From NCBI RefSeq assembly GCF_003984645.1, contig NZ_RWKI01000006.1, forward strand, positions 1 through 64,000: a DNA stretch of 64,000 bases, in the 5' to 3' direction. Below, piece by piece: positions 41,993-53,394 of the stretch. This stretch comes from Variovorax sp. MHTC-1. GTDB taxonomy: Bacteria > Pseudomonadota > Gammaproteobacteria > Burkholderiales > Burkholderiaceae_C. A program made the translations under genes and the position numbers. Each line of letters begins with the position of its first letter. The stretch's first letter is position 1. The notes under the pieces were generated by a model. That model was not told the DNA's origin and did no database searches. It saw only the letters and a program-made list of their open reading frames with translations.

Positions 41993-42108
41993 TGGTAACT
42001 CCTAATGGAGATAGTCTAGTCCGCCGCGTTGCGGCGCCCGTTCAGGGCACGCGAAAGCCATGCGCGCCGTCGGACTCCAGCTGCGCGACTTGCATCGCCT
42101 CGGCCTGA

Positions 42109-42780
42109 TCAGCCGTCGTTGGCGATGCCGAGCTCCGAGCAGATCCGCGCCGTCAGCGTCTTCAATGCAGCGACCTCCGCCTCGAGCCGTGCCACGTTGA
42201 GCTTCAGCGCGGCCACTTCGCCGAGCGAGGCGTCTTGCGGACCGCTCGCGGTGCGGGTCTCCGGCGTGCTCTCGGGCGGCTCGCCGGCGAGCAGGTGCGC
42301 CCAGCGGCTCTCGCGCGCGCCGGGCAGGCGCGGCATCTTCACCACCAGCGCGCCGGCCGGCCGGGCTGCCAGTTCGTCGAGAAAGGCCTCGACCGAGGAG
42401 ATGTCGGCGAAGTTGTGCATGCGCTCGCAGGCGATGCGCAGCTCGCCGGCGGTCTGCGGCCCGCGCAGCATCAGCACCGTCAGCAGAATGGCCGACTGCG
42501 AGGGCACGCGCAGCACCCGCTCGATGTTGTGCTCGTAGCGCGAGACGCGCCCGCCGCTCGTCTCCATGACCAGGCTGTAGCCCTTGAGGCTGTCGAGCGC
42601 GGCCTGCACGTCGGTGTCCGTGGCTTCCATCAGCGGGTTGCGGCTGGTCTTCTGGTTGCAGCCGGCCACCAGCGCGTTGAGGGTCAGCGGATAGCTGTCG
42701 GGCACGGTGCGCTGCTTCTCGGCCAGGACGCCGAGCGCGCGGGTTTCGATCAGGGAGAGGGTGGGGAGGGTCGGAGTCAT
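42109..42780 (-). CDS. YceH family protein (DUF480)
   Basis: 223 residues with tandem winged-helix domains, PF04337. Family marks: LSLIETRALGVLAEKQRTVP at the N-terminus, YPLTLNALVAGCNQKTSRNP, and LLTVLMLRGPQTAGELR. A C-terminal segment (about 180-218, LKLNVARLEAEVAALKTL) forms a coiled coil. E. coli YceH has no settled function. The ATG at 42780 starts MTPTLPTLS; longer in-frame openings upstream overlap the DUF1697 gene. Confidence 0.93.
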   Translation of the reverse strand: MTPTLPTLSLIETRALGVLAEKQRTVPDSYPLTLNALVAGCNQKTSRNPLMEATDTDVQAALDSLKGYSLVMETSGGRVSRYEHNIERVLRVPSQSAILLTVLMLRGPQTAGELRIACERMHNFADISSVEAFLDELAARPAGALVVKMPRLPGARESRWAHLLAGEPPESTPETRTASGPQDASLGEVAALKLNVARLEAEVAALKTLTARICSELGIANDG

Positions 42781-42806
42781 GGCAGTGGCGGTTGTGGCGC
42801 AGAAGC

Positions 42807-43346
42807 TTACGCGTGCTTGTCGACCAGCCGCACGACCGTGTTCCAGGCCCGCGTGCTCGCCCGCGCGCCCAGCAGTTTTTCGAGAAAGGCGTTCGGACTG
42901 CCCGGCGTGTTGCCGACCACACGGCTGATGCTGAAGGCTTCGCCCTCGGTGGCGTGAAGGACTTCGACGTCCTGGCGCTTCGAGACCAGCGGCAGCGCGG
43001 GCAGCGCGCTGCGTTTCGCATCGAGGAAACTCACGCAGATCTCGTAGACGCTGCCGCGGTCCACGGCGGCGAAGGGATCGAGGGCGACGAGTTCGGCCAG
43101 GTGGTCCACGCTGCGCAGGAAGGCCGGCTCGCGTAGACCGCATTCGGCGGCGAGCGCGTCGCAGGCCTGCGCCAGCAGCTTGCGCGCCTGGGTCTTGTTT
43201 CGCGCTTCGAAGACCAGCGTGCCGTTGGTCAGGAAGGAAGAAGCGGACACGGCGCCGGCCGCCAGGAAGGCCGCTTCGAACTGCGCCCGGGTCGGGCAGT
43301 TCGGCCGGCCCAGGTTGAGATTGCGGAAGAAGACGGCGTGCTTCAT
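42807..43346 (-). CDS. DUF1697 domain protein (179 aa)
   Basis: Recognised by [20 protein letters not shown] at the N-terminus and the following [17 protein letters not shown], which correspond to the 'LRGINVGG..NSGNxxF' frame of DUF1697. The canonical members read R-G-I-N-V; here N-L-N-L-G replaces it. The fold is a ferredoxin-like alpha/beta protein with unknown function. It stands 26 bases before yceH on the same strand and diverges from metG. Confidence 0.8.
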   Translation of the reverse strand: MKHAVFFRNLNLGRPNCPTRAQFEAAFLAAGAVSASSFLTNGTLVFEARNKTQARKLLAQACDALAAECGLREPAFLRSVDHLAELVALDPFAAVDRGSVYEICVSFLDAKRSALPALPLVSKRQDVEVLHATEGEAFSISRVVGNTPGSPNAFLEKLLGARASTRAWNTVVRLVDKHA

Positions 43347-43433
43347 GTCCCGCGGAATCTATCAGCAGGCCCTGCCCGCCTAAAATGCCCCTCCCCCCGC
43401 CGGCTCCCCGTTCCCCAGAAAGCGCCCCTACCG

Positions 43434-45512
43434 ATGTCCCAGCGCAAGCTCTTCGTCACCACCGCCCTGCCGTATGCCAACGGCAAGTTCCACGTCGGCC
43501 ACATCATGGAATACATCCAGGCCGACATCTGGGTGCGGTTCCAGCGCATGCAGGGCCACATGGTGCACTTCGTGGGTGCCGACGACGCGCATGGCGCGCC
43601 GATCATGATCGCGGCCGAGAAGGCCGGCAAGACGCCGCAGGAATTCGTCGGCGAGATCGCCGCCGGACGCAAGGAATACCTCGACGGCTTCCACATCCGC
43701 TTCGACAACTGGCACTCGACAGACAGCGCCGAGAACACCGACCTCGCGCAAGGCATCTACAAGAAGCTCAAGGCGGCCGGCATGATCGCCGCGCGCACCA
43801 TCGAGCAGTTCTACGATCCGGTGAAGGGCATGTTCCTGCCCGACCGCTACATCAAGGGCGAATGCCCGGTGTGCCACGCCAAGGACCAGTACGGCGACGC
43901 CTGCGAGGTGTGCAGCAGCGTCTACTCGCCGACCGAGCTGATCAACCCCTATTCGACACTCACCGGCGCGACGCCCGAGCTGCGCAGCTCCGAGCACTTC
44001 TTCTTCAAGCTCTCCGATCCGAAGGTGGTCGACTTCCTGAAGACATGGACGCAGGACGGCAAGCTGCAGCCCGAGATGGCCCGGAAGGCCAGCGAGTGGT
44101 TCGAGGCCGGCATGGCTGACTGGGACATCTCGCGCGAGGCGCCCTACTTCGGCATCGAGATTCCCGATGCGCCGGGCAAGTACTTCTATGTCTGGCTCGA
44201 CGCGCCCGTGGGCTACCTTGCGAGCCTGAAGAACCATTTCGACAAGGGCCAGGCCGCGGCCCACTGGCACGAGGCTTCGCGCACCTCGCAAAGCTTCGAC
44301 GAGTTCGTCGCCGACCCGGCGGTGGAGCAGGTGCACTTCATCGGCAAGGACATCGTCTACTTCCACACGCTCTTCTGGCCCGCGATGCTGCAGTTCAGCG
44401 GCCGCAAGACGCCGAGCCAGGTCAACGTGCACGGCTTCATCACCGTCTCGGGCGAGAAGATGAGCAAGAGCCGCGGCACCGGCATCGACCCGCTCAAGTA
44501 CCTCTCGATCGGCATGAATCCCGAATGGCTGCGCTACTACATCGCGGCCAAGCTCAATGCCAAGGTCGAAGATGTCGACTTCAATCCCGACGACTTCATC
44601 GCGCGCGTGAACGCCGACCTGATCGGCAAGTACATCAATATCGCGAGCCGCGCGGCCGGCTTCATCGCCAAGCGCTTCGGCGGCCAGCTGGGCTCCGTCA
44701 GCAGCGACGGCCTGCATGTGCTGGAGGTGCTGCGTCTGGAGGCAGAGAATATTCGCGCCCTCTACGACAACCGCGACTTCGCAAGGACGCTGCGCGAGAT
44801 CATGGCGCTGGCAGACCACGTGAATGCGTATGTCGATGCCAACAAGCCGTGGGAGCTCGCCAAGCAGGCAGGGCAAGAGGCGCGGCTGCACGACGTCTGC
44901 TCGGCCTGCATCGAGGCCTTCCGCCTGCTCACGCTTTACCTGAAGCCCGTTCTGCCGGAGCTCGCAGGCAAGGTCGAAGAGTTTCTGAAGATCGATGCGC
45001 TCGGATGGAGCGACGTCCATGCGCCCTTGGCTTCGGGCCACCCGATCGGCGAGTACAAGCATCTGATGCAGCGCGTCGATACCAAGCAGCTCGACCAGCT
45101 GTTCGAGCCGCCCGAGCCGGCGCCGGAAGCCGCGCCCGCCACGGTCCTTCCCGGTGGCGAAGGCATTGCGCCCACCATCACGATCGACGACTTCGCGAAG
45201 ATCGACCTGCGCATCGCGAAGATCGTGGCCTGCCAGAAGGTCGAAGGCTCGACCAAGCTGCTGCACCTGACGCTGGACGCCGGCGAGGGCAGGACCCGCA
45301 ACGTCTTCTCCGGCATCGCCTCGGCCTACGAGCCCGAGCAACTGGTCGGCAAGCTCACGGTGCTGGTCGCCAATCTGGCGCCGCGCAAGATGAAGTTCGG
45401 CATCTCGGAAGGCATGGTGCTGGCCGCCAGTCATGCGGACGAGAAGGCCCAGCCCGGCATCTACGTGCTCGAGCCGACGAGTGGCGCAACGCCCGGCATG
45501 CGGGTACGCTAG
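43434..45512 (+). CDS. metG: Methionyl-tRNA synthetase
   Basis: 692 residues, class I aminoacyl-tRNA synthetase. HIGH-like motif HVGHIM near residue 21 ([20 protein letters not shown]), KMSKS loop in [12 protein letters not shown] near 344, and the zinc-binding knuckle [17 protein letters not shown] near 145-161. The C-terminal 110 residues are the tRNA-binding dimerisation domain (EMAPII-like; [20 protein letters not shown]), linked by a Pro/Ala-rich segment. Full-length for the long bacterial type. ATG at 43434; upstream in-frame starts lie in the divergent gene's 5' region. Confidence 0.98.
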   Translation: MSQRKLFVTTALPYANGKFHVGHIMEYIQADIWVRFQRMQGHMVHFVGADDAHGAPIMIAAEKAGKTPQEFVGEIAAGRKEYLDGFHIRFDNWHSTDSAENTDLAQGIYKKLKAAGMIAARTIEQFYDPVKGMFLPDRYIKGECPVCHAKDQYGDACEVCSSVYSPTELINPYSTLTGATPELRSSEHFFFKLSDPKVVDFLKTWTQDGKLQPEMARKASEWFEAGMADWDISREAPYFGIEIPDAPGKYFYVWLDAPVGYLASLKNHFDKGQAAAHWHEASRTSQSFDEFVADPAVEQVHFIGKDIVYFHTLFWPAMLQFSGRKTPSQVNVHGFITVSGEKMSKSRGTGIDPLKYLSIGMNPEWLRYYIAAKLNAKVEDVDFNPDDFIARVNADLIGKYINIASRAAGFIAKRFGGQLGSVSSDGLHVLEVLRLEAENIRALYDNRDFARTLREIMALADHVNAYVDANKPWELAKQAGQEARLHDVCSACIEAFRLLTLYLKPVLPELAGKVEEFLKIDALGWSDVHAPLASGHPIGEYKHLMQRVDTKQLDQLFEPPEPAPEAAPATVLPGGEGIAPTITIDDFAKIDLRIAKIVACQKVEGSTKLLHLTLDAGEGRTRNVFSGIASAYEPEQLVGKLTVLVANLAPRKMKFGISEGMVLAASHADEKAQPGIYVLEPTSGATPGMRVR

Positions 45513-45520
45513 CGCCGCTC

Positions 45521-45736
45521 ATGAACCGCTGCGTCCTCATCGCCGCCCTGACCCTGGCCTTCGGCCTGCCGCTCTCCGGCTGCGCAGTCGTCACTGTCGC
45601 CAGCACGGCGGTGAGCGTGGGCGCGGGCGCGGTCGGCCTGGCTGCCGATGCGGCGATCGGCACGGCCCGCATCGCGGGCAAGGCCGTGGGCGCCGCAGCC
45701 GATGCCGCGCTGCCCGAAGGCGAAGAAGACCGCTGA
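45521..45736 (+). CDS. Small lipoprotein, NF038104-like (71 aa)
   Basis: Signal peptide with lipobox (ALTLAFGLPLSGC, Cys21), then a short Ala/Gly/Val-rich mature part (TVASTAVSVGAGAVGLAADA) resembling a helical hairpin, ending in an acidic tail (EGEEDR). It belongs to the small lipoproteins that commonly follow metG in Burkholderiales. Function unknown. Eight bases after metG, likely on the same transcript. Confidence 0.82.
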   Translation: MNRCVLIAALTLAFGLPLSGCAVVTVASTAVSVGAGAVGLAADAAIGTARIAGKAVGAAADAALPEGEEDR

Positions 45737-45763
45737 AGCGGAAGGCGCGTCCACAATAGCGCC

Positions 45764-47440
45764 ATGGCATCACCCCTGGAGTTCGCACGCTTCCGCCCCC
45801 GACTGATCGACGCGCTGGCCGGCTACGACAGGGAACGCTTCTTCAAGGACCTCGGCGCCGGCGCCACGGTGGGCATCGTGGCGCTGCCGCTCGCGATGGC
45901 CTTCGCGATCGCTTCCGGGCTCAAGCCCGAGGCCGGTATCTGGACCGCGATCATCGCGGGCTTCCTGATCTCGGCCCTCGGCGGCTCGGCAGTGCAGATC
46001 GGCGGGCCGGCGGGCGCCTTCATCGTGATCGTCTACGGCATCGTCGAGCGCTACGGCGTGGCGAACCTGCTGATCGCGACCGCCTGCGCGGGCGTGCTGC
46101 TGTTCGTGATGGGGCTGTTCCGACTCGGCAACCTGATCCGCTACGTACCGGTGTCGATCGTGATCGGCTTCACCAACGGCATCGCGGCGCTGATCCTGAT
46201 CTCGCAGCTCAAGGACTGGCTCGGCCTCTCGATCGCCAAGATGCCGGCCGACATGTTCTCCCAGCTGCACACGCTGGCCACGAACCTCGGCAGCTTCAAT
46301 CTCTACGCCTTCGGGCTCGGCCTGGTCTGCCTCATCGGCCTGTTCGCCTGGCCGAAGCTCCTGCACGACAAGACGCGCTTCGGCTACGCGGTGCACCTGG
46401 TGCTGGGCCGCATGACCGAGCTGCGCGCCGTGCGCGCCGGCTCGCGGATGCCGGGGCCGATCGTCGCACTGGTCACGCTGACGCTGGTGTCCTGGGGCTT
46501 CAACCTGCCGGTGGAGACCATCGGCACGCGCTTCGGCGGCATTCCCGAGGGCGTGCCAGGCTTCGCGCTGCCCGATTTCTCCTGGGAAACCGTCAAGCAG
46601 CTGGTGACGCCCACGATCACCATTGCGCTGCTCGGCGCGATCGAGTCGCTCCTGTGCGCGCGCGTGGCAGACCAGGCCAGCGGCCAGCCGCGCCACGACC
46701 CCAACCAGGAACTGATGGCGCAGGGCATCGCCAACCTGGTCACGCCTTTCTTCGGCGGCATGCCGGCCACCGGCACCATCGCGCGCACCGTAACCAACGT
46801 GCGCGCCGGTGCCAGCTCGCCCATCGCCGGCATCGTTCACGCGCTCACGCTGCTGGTGGTGGTGCTGGTGGCGGCGCCGCTCGCGCAGCACGTGCCGCTG
46901 GCGGTGCTGGCCGGCATCCTGGTCTTCGTGGCCTGGAACATGGGCGAGTGGCGCGAGTTCTCGCCCTACATGCTGCGCCGCTTCAGCCGGCACTACAGGC
47001 TTCTGATGCTCGGCACCTTCTTCCTCACGGTGGTGTTCGATCTCACGGTGGCGGTGCAGGCAGGCATCGTGCTCGCCTGCGCCTTGTTCATCCGGCGCAT
47101 GAGCACGCTCTTCAGCGTCGAGATGGTGTCGCTGCAGCCGCCGGTGCTGACCTTCAGGCTCTACGGCGCACTGTTCTTCGGCGCCGCCGCCAAGCTGGAC
47201 CCGACCGTGCAAGCCGTCGAGCGCGCACCGCGGGGCATGACGGTGGTGCTCGATGCCATGCAGCTGATCTCGCTCGACGCCACCGGTCTCGATGCGCTTC
47301 GCCAGTTGCACAAGGCCGTGCTGGCGCGCGACGGCGTGCTGCGCATCGAGTCGCTGCAGCCGCAGCCGCTCGAAGTGATCGTGCGCTCGGGCTTCGCGGA
47401 CGAGATCACCTCCGGCGTGCCAGCCCCGGCCGCCCACTAA
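45764..47440 (+). CDS. SulP/SLC26 family anion transporter with STAS domain
   Basis: 558 residues. About 12 hydrophobic segments (residues 20-425), starting ATVGIVALPLAMAFAIASGL and including the conserved sulfate-transporter motifs QIGGPAGAFIVIVYGIVERY and NQELMAQGIANLVTPFFGG. The C-terminal STAS domain (about 445-550) has the anti-sigma-factor-antagonist-like core VLDAMQLISLDATGLDAL. These proteins move sulfate, bicarbonate or dicarboxylates; sequence does not decide which. Its stop codon overlaps the stop of the convergent lipoprotein gene by 4 bases. Confidence 0.93.
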   Translation: MASPLEFARFRPRLIDALAGYDRERFFKDLGAGATVGIVALPLAMAFAIASGLKPEAGIWTAIIAGFLISALGGSAVQIGGPAGAFIVIVYGIVERYGVANLLIATACAGVLLFVMGLFRLGNLIRYVPVSIVIGFTNGIAALILISQLKDWLGLSIAKMPADMFSQLHTLATNLGSFNLYAFGLGLVCLIGLFAWPKLLHDKTRFGYAVHLVLGRMTELRAVRAGSRMPGPIVALVTLTLVSWGFNLPVETIGTRFGGIPEGVPGFALPDFSWETVKQLVTPTITIALLGAIESLLCARVADQASGQPRHDPNQELMAQGIANLVTPFFGGMPATGTIARTVTNVRAGASSPIAGIVHALTLLVVVLVAAPLAQHVPLAVLAGILVFVAWNMGEWREFSPYMLRRFSRHYRLLMLGTFFLTVVFDLTVAVQAGIVLACALFIRRMSTLFSVEMVSLQPPVLTFRLYGALFFGAAAKLDPTVQAVERAPRGMTVVLDAMQLISLDATGLDALRQLHKAVLARDGVLRIESLQPQPLEVIVRSGFADEITSGVPAPAAH

Positions 47441-47952
47441 TTTGAATTGGCTTCGGTGCTTCGGTCCGGCGAGGAACCGGAGCTCACCACCCGCTGGTCG
47501 TCGTTGAGCGTGGCGACGAACACCATCGGCGAATTCGGCGGCTGGACCCAGCGCCATTCCCAGGCGGTCTCGTTCTTGAGCGGGTACGGCGTGCGCCGCG
47601 CCGGCTTGCCGAGCAGCTTGCGCAGGTCCTCCATCGCCATGCCGGGCTGGACGCGGGCGAAGTTCTCGGGCGTGAGCACCTGGCGCAGCGCGCTCATCTT
47701 GCCGTCGGCCCCGATGGTGATCATGTAGTTCTTCTGGCCCGCGGGCTGGCGGTTGTATTCGAAGACGCGGCCCGCGGGCGAATCCCAGATGTTCTCGGGC
47801 TGGCCGAAGCGGGCCCGCACGTCGGCCTCGGTCGAGACGCCCTCTTCCAGTTCGCTGATGCGCTGCGGGTCGCAGCCTGAGAGGCCAAGCGTGGCCGCCA
47901 GAAAAAGGGCGAGCGCGCAGGCCTTGCTATTTCGTCTGTTTGGTTTTTGCAC
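47437..47952 (-). CDS. Outer-membrane lipoprotein, SmpA/OmlA-like (BamE fold)
   Basis: 171 residues with a lipobox (ATLGLSGC, Cys27) and two SmpA/OmlA-type repeats: ISELEEGVSTEADVRARFGQ (about 31-50) and VQPGMAMEDLRKLLGKPARR near 100-120. The fold is that of BamE and related outer-membrane lipoproteins; a role in envelope assembly is plausible but BamE itself is normally shorter (about 110-160 residues, one repeat). Starts with GTG at 47952. Tail-to-tail with the transporter gene, stops overlapping. Confidence 0.82.
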   Translation of the reverse strand: MQKPNRRNSKACALALFLAATLGLSGCDPQRISELEEGVSTEADVRARFGQPENIWDSPAGRVFEYNRQPAGQKNYMITIGADGKMSALRQVLTPENFARVQPGMAMEDLRKLLGKPARRTPYPLKNETAWEWRWVQPPNSPMVFVATLNDDQRVVSSGSSPDRSTEANSN

Positions 47953-47955
47953 CGC

Positions 47956-48624
47956 TCAATTCTGCGCGAAGCAATAGAGCAGGCCTCCGCCGCCGGTCCT
48001 TTTGAGCGCATCCATGCTGCAGCCCTGCGTGGCATGCGAGGAGTTCCAGGACTTCGCAGGCGGACTGTCGTCCAGCCCCCTGCGGTCGTGGTGGCCGACG
48101 ATGGCAGATCCGTCGCCGCTCTTGGTCCAATTGCCGCAGGTGGTGTCCTTGTCGCTGCTCACGGCACGGCCTTCGGTCGACGAGCCGGTCAGGATGTCGT
48201 GCAGGTTGACGGCGTCGCCGCCCCCGCTGACGATCTGGCCTTTTTCGGTCAGTGCCGTCTGCTTGCTGAGCTTGTTGCCGGTACCGTGCAGGTCGTCCAC
48301 GCTGCTGGCGATCTGCTCGCCCTTGGCATTGAACCAGGGGCCGTTGCCGATGCGGTCGCGCGCATTGACTGCCGGGCTGCCTGCCATGGCGCTGCTGCTC
48401 AGGTAGGCGCGCCAGCTCCGGCCACCCGCGCCGGCACTCGCCGCGAGGCTCTGACAGTAGCGGTCGGCGCCCGCGAGGCCGCCGAAATCGGCGCCCTTGC
48501 CGGGATTCGCGCTGGTCACGAAGAAGCTCATCTTGCTCTGCGGCGCGCGGCTCATGCCGCTGCAGGCAACCAGGCCAATGGCCGCCACGGCCATGGCAAC
48601 GAGGGACAGCGAACGTCGGCGCAT
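47956..48624 (-). CDS. Exported lipoprotein with endostatin-like lectin fold (222 aa)
   Basis: Signal peptide with lipobox-like end (AVAAIGLVACSG, Cys about 21). The mature sequence FFVTSANPGKGADFGGLAGA followed by DRYCQSLAASAG is the marker of the 'lectin/endostatin-like' extracellular domain seen in many Burkholderiales proteins; four cysteines in the domain likely form disulfides. Function unknown; probably binds glycans or protein at the cell surface. Start at ATG 48624 because AGGAG lies 6 bases upstream; an ATG two codons earlier overlaps that site. It and the SmpA-like gene are adjacent with 3 bases between. Confidence 0.78.
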   Translation of the reverse strand: MRRRSLSLVAMAVAAIGLVACSGMSRAPQSKMSFFVTSANPGKGADFGGLAGADRYCQSLAASAGAGGRSWRAYLSSSAMAGSPAVNARDRIGNGPWFNAKGEQIASSVDDLHGTGNKLSKQTALTEKGQIVSGGGDAVNLHDILTGSSTEGRAVSSDKDTTCGNWTKSGDGSAIVGHHDRRGLDDSPPAKSWNSSHATQGCSMDALKRTGGGGLLYCFAQN

Positions 48625-48753
48625 GAGCATCTCCTGTGGTGTTTGGAGCCGCCACGCTAGCGTATGGCACCTCCTCCAACAATGAGGAATCCACCGGTGC
48701 GGGAAGACCGGGATTGAGCCCCGGTAAAATTCGCCGCAAAGGTCCAAACCCCC

Positions 48754-48960
48754 ATGTCCATCTTCGCCCGCCCCCACTACACCTCCGAGATCACGAACTT
48801 CATCGAAGAGATGAAGGAAAAGAAGCCGACGCTCGAAGCCGAACAGCGCGCCGGCCGCGCACTGCTGTGGGACAAGCACCTCGACCGCGACGCGCTCGAG
48901 GAATACGGCCAGGCCAATGTGCCGCAGCAGCCCTACGTCTACCAGACGCGCGTGAAGTAA
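48754..48960 (+). CDS. DUF3460 family protein (68 aa)
   Basis: Short protein MSIFARPHYTSEITNFIEEM followed by KEKKPTLEAEQRAGRALLWD; these two segments are the DUF3460 mark. Soluble, helical, no signal. It directly precedes scpA with 3 bases between, an order conserved in betaproteobacteria. Function unknown. Confidence 0.9.
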   Translation: MSIFARPHYTSEITNFIEEMKEKKPTLEAEQRAGRALLWDKHLDRDALEEYGQANVPQQPYVYQTRVK

Positions 48961-48963
48961 CAA

Positions 48964-49869
48964 GTGCCCATCCGGCCTGTAGCGCACTCCCGGGCCACCA
49001 TGGCGGGCGACGATGCCCGCGCCGTGGAGGCGGAGGACGTCATCGACGAAGACGCGCCGCCGATCGCCGCGATGCCGGAAGTGATCGACCAGGTCGCGCT
49101 CGCGCGGCTCTACGGCGAGCCGCTGTTCGCACTGCCGAACGACCTCTACATCCCGCCCGAGGCGCTGCAGGTCTTTCTCGAGGCCTTCGAAGGGCCGCTG
49201 GACCTGCTGCTTTACCTGATCCGCAAGCAGAACTTCAACATCCTCGACATCCCGATGGCGGGGCTGACGCGCCAGTACCTGACCTATGTGGACCAGGTGC
49301 GCCAGACCAACCTCGAGCTCGCGGCCGAGTACCTGCTGATGGCCGCGATGCTGATCGAGATCAAGTCGCGCATGCTGCTGCCGCCCAAGAAGACCGCCGA
49401 GGGCGAGGAGGTCGAGGACCCGCGCGCGGAACTGGTGCGCCGCCTGCTCGAGTACGAGCAGGCCAAGCTGCAGGCCGCTTCGATCAGCGCGATGCCGCAG
49501 GCCGGGCGCGATTTCTGGAAGGCGCAGGTCTACATCGAGCAGTCGCTCAAGCCGCGTTTCCCCGACGTGAACGTGGTCGACCTGCGCGAGGCCTGGGCCG
49601 ACATCATGAAGCGCGCCAAGCTCATCCAGCACCACAAGATCTCGCGCGAGGAGCTCAGCGTGCGCGAGCACATGAGCATCGTGCTGCGCCACCTGCAGGG
49701 GCGGCAGTTCGTCGAGTTCGAGAAGCTGTTCGACGTGACGCGCGGCGTGCCGGTGCTGATCGTCACCTTCATCGCGATGCTCGAGCTCGCGAAGGAAACG
49801 CTGATCGACATCACGCAGGCCGAGGCCTTCGCGCCGATCTACGTGCGGCTGGCCTACTCGCCCGCATGA
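48964..49869 (+). CDS. scpA: Segregation and condensation protein A
   Basis: 301 residues (or 289 if the ATG at 49000 is used; neither start has a strong ribosome site). Kleisin that bridges Smc and ScpB in the bacterial condensin. The N-terminal Smc-contacting region FEGPLDLLLYLIRKQNFNIL and the following YLLMAAMLIEIKSRMLLP are conserved; the C-terminal winged helix is EFEKLFDVTRGVPVLIVTFI. scpB is not adjacent here. Short spacer after DUF3460 suggests one transcript. Confidence 0.95.
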   Translation: MPIRPVAHSRATMAGDDARAVEAEDVIDEDAPPIAAMPEVIDQVALARLYGEPLFALPNDLYIPPEALQVFLEAFEGPLDLLLYLIRKQNFNILDIPMAGLTRQYLTYVDQVRQTNLELAAEYLLMAAMLIEIKSRMLLPPKKTAEGEEVEDPRAELVRRLLEYEQAKLQAASISAMPQAGRDFWKAQVYIEQSLKPRFPDVNVVDLREAWADIMKRAKLIQHHKISREELSVREHMSIVLRHLQGRQFVEFEKLFDVTRGVPVLIVTFIAMLELAKETLIDITQAEAFAPIYVRLAYSPA

Positions 49870-49950
49870 TGTCGCCCTATACAGCGCGCCGGCCCGCCGT
49901 TGCCCGACCCGTGGTCATCAATTCGAGGCCGACGAAGCCAGGCCCATTCG

Positions 49951-50044
49951 GGAGACACCGCGGAACCGGCTTTGCCGGGCCGCTGGTGTCGCCCCCGGTG
50001 AGGGGGGTGGCGGCCACACGAAGTGGGCAAGCCTGGGGGTGAGC
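49951..50044 (+). repeat. Interspersed repeat, copy beside nadB
   Basis: A 94-bp segment nearly identical to 55602-55692 and in the same orientation: CACCGCGGAACCG-GCTTTGCCGGGCCGCTGG, then CCCCGGTGAGGGG and ACACGAAGTGGGCAAGCCTG, GGGGTGAGC. It contains two small hairpins (CCGGCTTTGCCGG; CCCCGGTGAGGGG). It ends 5 bases before the nadB start and so would lie in the leader of that mRNA. The pattern is of a REP-like family spread between genes. Confidence 0.8.
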
Positions 50045-50049
50045 GATAT

Positions 50050-51621
50050 ATGCACGACTTCGACGTCCTCATCGTCGGCAGCGGCCTCGCCGGCCTCAGC
50101 GCCGCGCTGCACCTGGCGCCCAGGCACCGTGTGGCCGTGCTCACCAAGCGCGCGCTGAACGACGGCTCCAGCCAGTGGGCGCAGGGCGGCATCGCGGCCG
50201 TGCTGGGCGAAGGGGACAGCCTGCAGTCCCACGTGGACGACACGCTGGTCGCCGGCGCCGGCCTCTGCGACCTGGCCGCCACCCGCTTCGTGGTCGAGCA
50301 TGCACCCGAGGCCATCGCCTGGCTGCGCGAACTCGGCGTTCCCTTCTCGCTCGAGAACGGCGAGCTGCACCTGACGCGCGAAGGCGGCCACAGCCAGCGC
50401 CGCATCGCGCACGTGACCGACGCCACCGGCGCCGCGGTGCAGCGCACGCTGATCGAGATCGTGCGCCGCACGCCCGGCATCACGCTGTTCGAGGAACACA
50501 CGCTGGTCGACCTGATCACCGGCCGCAAGCTCGGGCTGGCCGACCCGGCCTGCCTGGGTCTCTATGCGCTGGACGAGGCGACCGACGAAGTGATCACCTT
50601 CCGCGCGCCGCACACCATCCTGGCCACCGGCGGCGCCGGCAAGGTCTACCTCTACACCACCAATCCCGACACGGCCACCGGCGACGGCATCGCCGCAGCC
50701 TGGCGCGCAGGCTGCCGGGTGGCGAACATGGAGTTCATCCAGTTCCATCCGACCTGCCTGTACCACCCGCATGCCAAGTCCTTCCTCATCAGCGAAGCGG
50801 TGCGCGGCGAAGGCGGGCGGCTTTTGCTTCCCGATGGAACGCGCTTCATGCCGGAGCACGATGCGCGCGCCGAGCTCGCGCCGCGCGACGTGGTGGCACG
50901 CGCCATCGACTTCGAGATGAAGAAGCACGGGTTGGACTGCGTGCACCTGGACATCTCGCACCAGAGCCCGGCCTTCCTGCAGGAACACTTTCCCAACATC
51001 CTCGCGCGCTGCGCGGAGCTGGGCATCGACATCACGCGCGAGCCCATTCCCGTGGTGCCGGCCGCGCATTACACCTGCGGCGGCGTGCTGAGCGACCTCG
51101 CCGGCCGCACCGACGTGCCGGGCCTCTACGCCATCGGCGAAACCGCCTGCACCGGCCTGCACGGCGCCAACCGCCTGGCCAGCAACTCGCTGGTCGAGTG
51201 CATGGTGTTCGCGCGCGCCGCCGCTCAGGCCATCGCCGAGACGCCCGCGCACGCCGGTGCCGAGCTGCCGCCCTGGGACGACAGCCGCGTCACCGATGCC
51301 GACGAGACAGTAGTGATCTCGCACAACTGGGACGAGCTGCGCCGTTTCATGTGGGACTACGTGGGCATCGTGCGCACCAACAAGCGGCTGGAGCGCGCCG
51401 CCCACCGCATCGCGCTGCTGGCGGCGGAGATCCACGAGTTCTACGCTCACTTCCACGTCACGCGCGACTTGCTGGAGCTGCGCAACCTGGTGCAGGTGGC
51501 CGAGCTCATCGTGCGCTCGGCGCAGGCGCGGCGCGAGAGCCGCGGCCTGCATTTCAGCCGCGACTACCCCTCGCTCGCCGCGCCCGCGGCACCCACGATC
51601 CTGGTGCCGCCGGCGGCTTGA
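50050..51621 (+). CDS. nadB: L-aspartate oxidase
   Basis: First step of de novo NAD synthesis: oxidises aspartate to iminoaspartate with FAD. 523 residues. The dinucleotide motif [14 protein letters not shown] is at residues 10-23, followed by [16 protein letters not shown], the FAD/fumarate-reductase-like core [20 protein letters not shown] and C-terminal [23 protein letters not shown] at 50050 sits right after the interspersed repeat; an earlier in-frame ATG at 50023 lies inside the repeat. nadA and nadC lie 4-6 kb downstream on the opposite strand. Confidence 0.97.
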   Translation: MHDFDVLIVGSGLAGLSAALHLAPRHRVAVLTKRALNDGSSQWAQGGIAAVLGEGDSLQSHVDDTLVAGAGLCDLAATRFVVEHAPEAIAWLRELGVPFSLENGELHLTREGGHSQRRIAHVTDATGAAVQRTLIEIVRRTPGITLFEEHTLVDLITGRKLGLADPACLGLYALDEATDEVITFRAPHTILATGGAGKVYLYTTNPDTATGDGIAAAWRAGCRVANMEFIQFHPTCLYHPHAKSFLISEAVRGEGGRLLLPDGTRFMPEHDARAELAPRDVVARAIDFEMKKHGLDCVHLDISHQSPAFLQEHFPNILARCAELGIDITREPIPVVPAAHYTCGGVLSDLAGRTDVPGLYAIGETACTGLHGANRLASNSLVECMVFARAAAQAIAETPAHAGAELPPWDDSRVTDADETVVISHNWDELRRFMWDYVGIVRTNKRLERAAHRIALLAAEIHEFYAHFHVTRDLLELRNLVQVAELIVRSAQARRESRGLHFSRDYPSLAAPAAPTILVPPAA

Positions 51622-51674
51622 CGCCGCCCGGTTCGAACCTGCGGCGCGCTGCGCCATTGTTGAAGAAGCCCACC

Positions 51675-53388
<1,714 letters not shown>

Positions 53389-53394
53389 GTCTTC

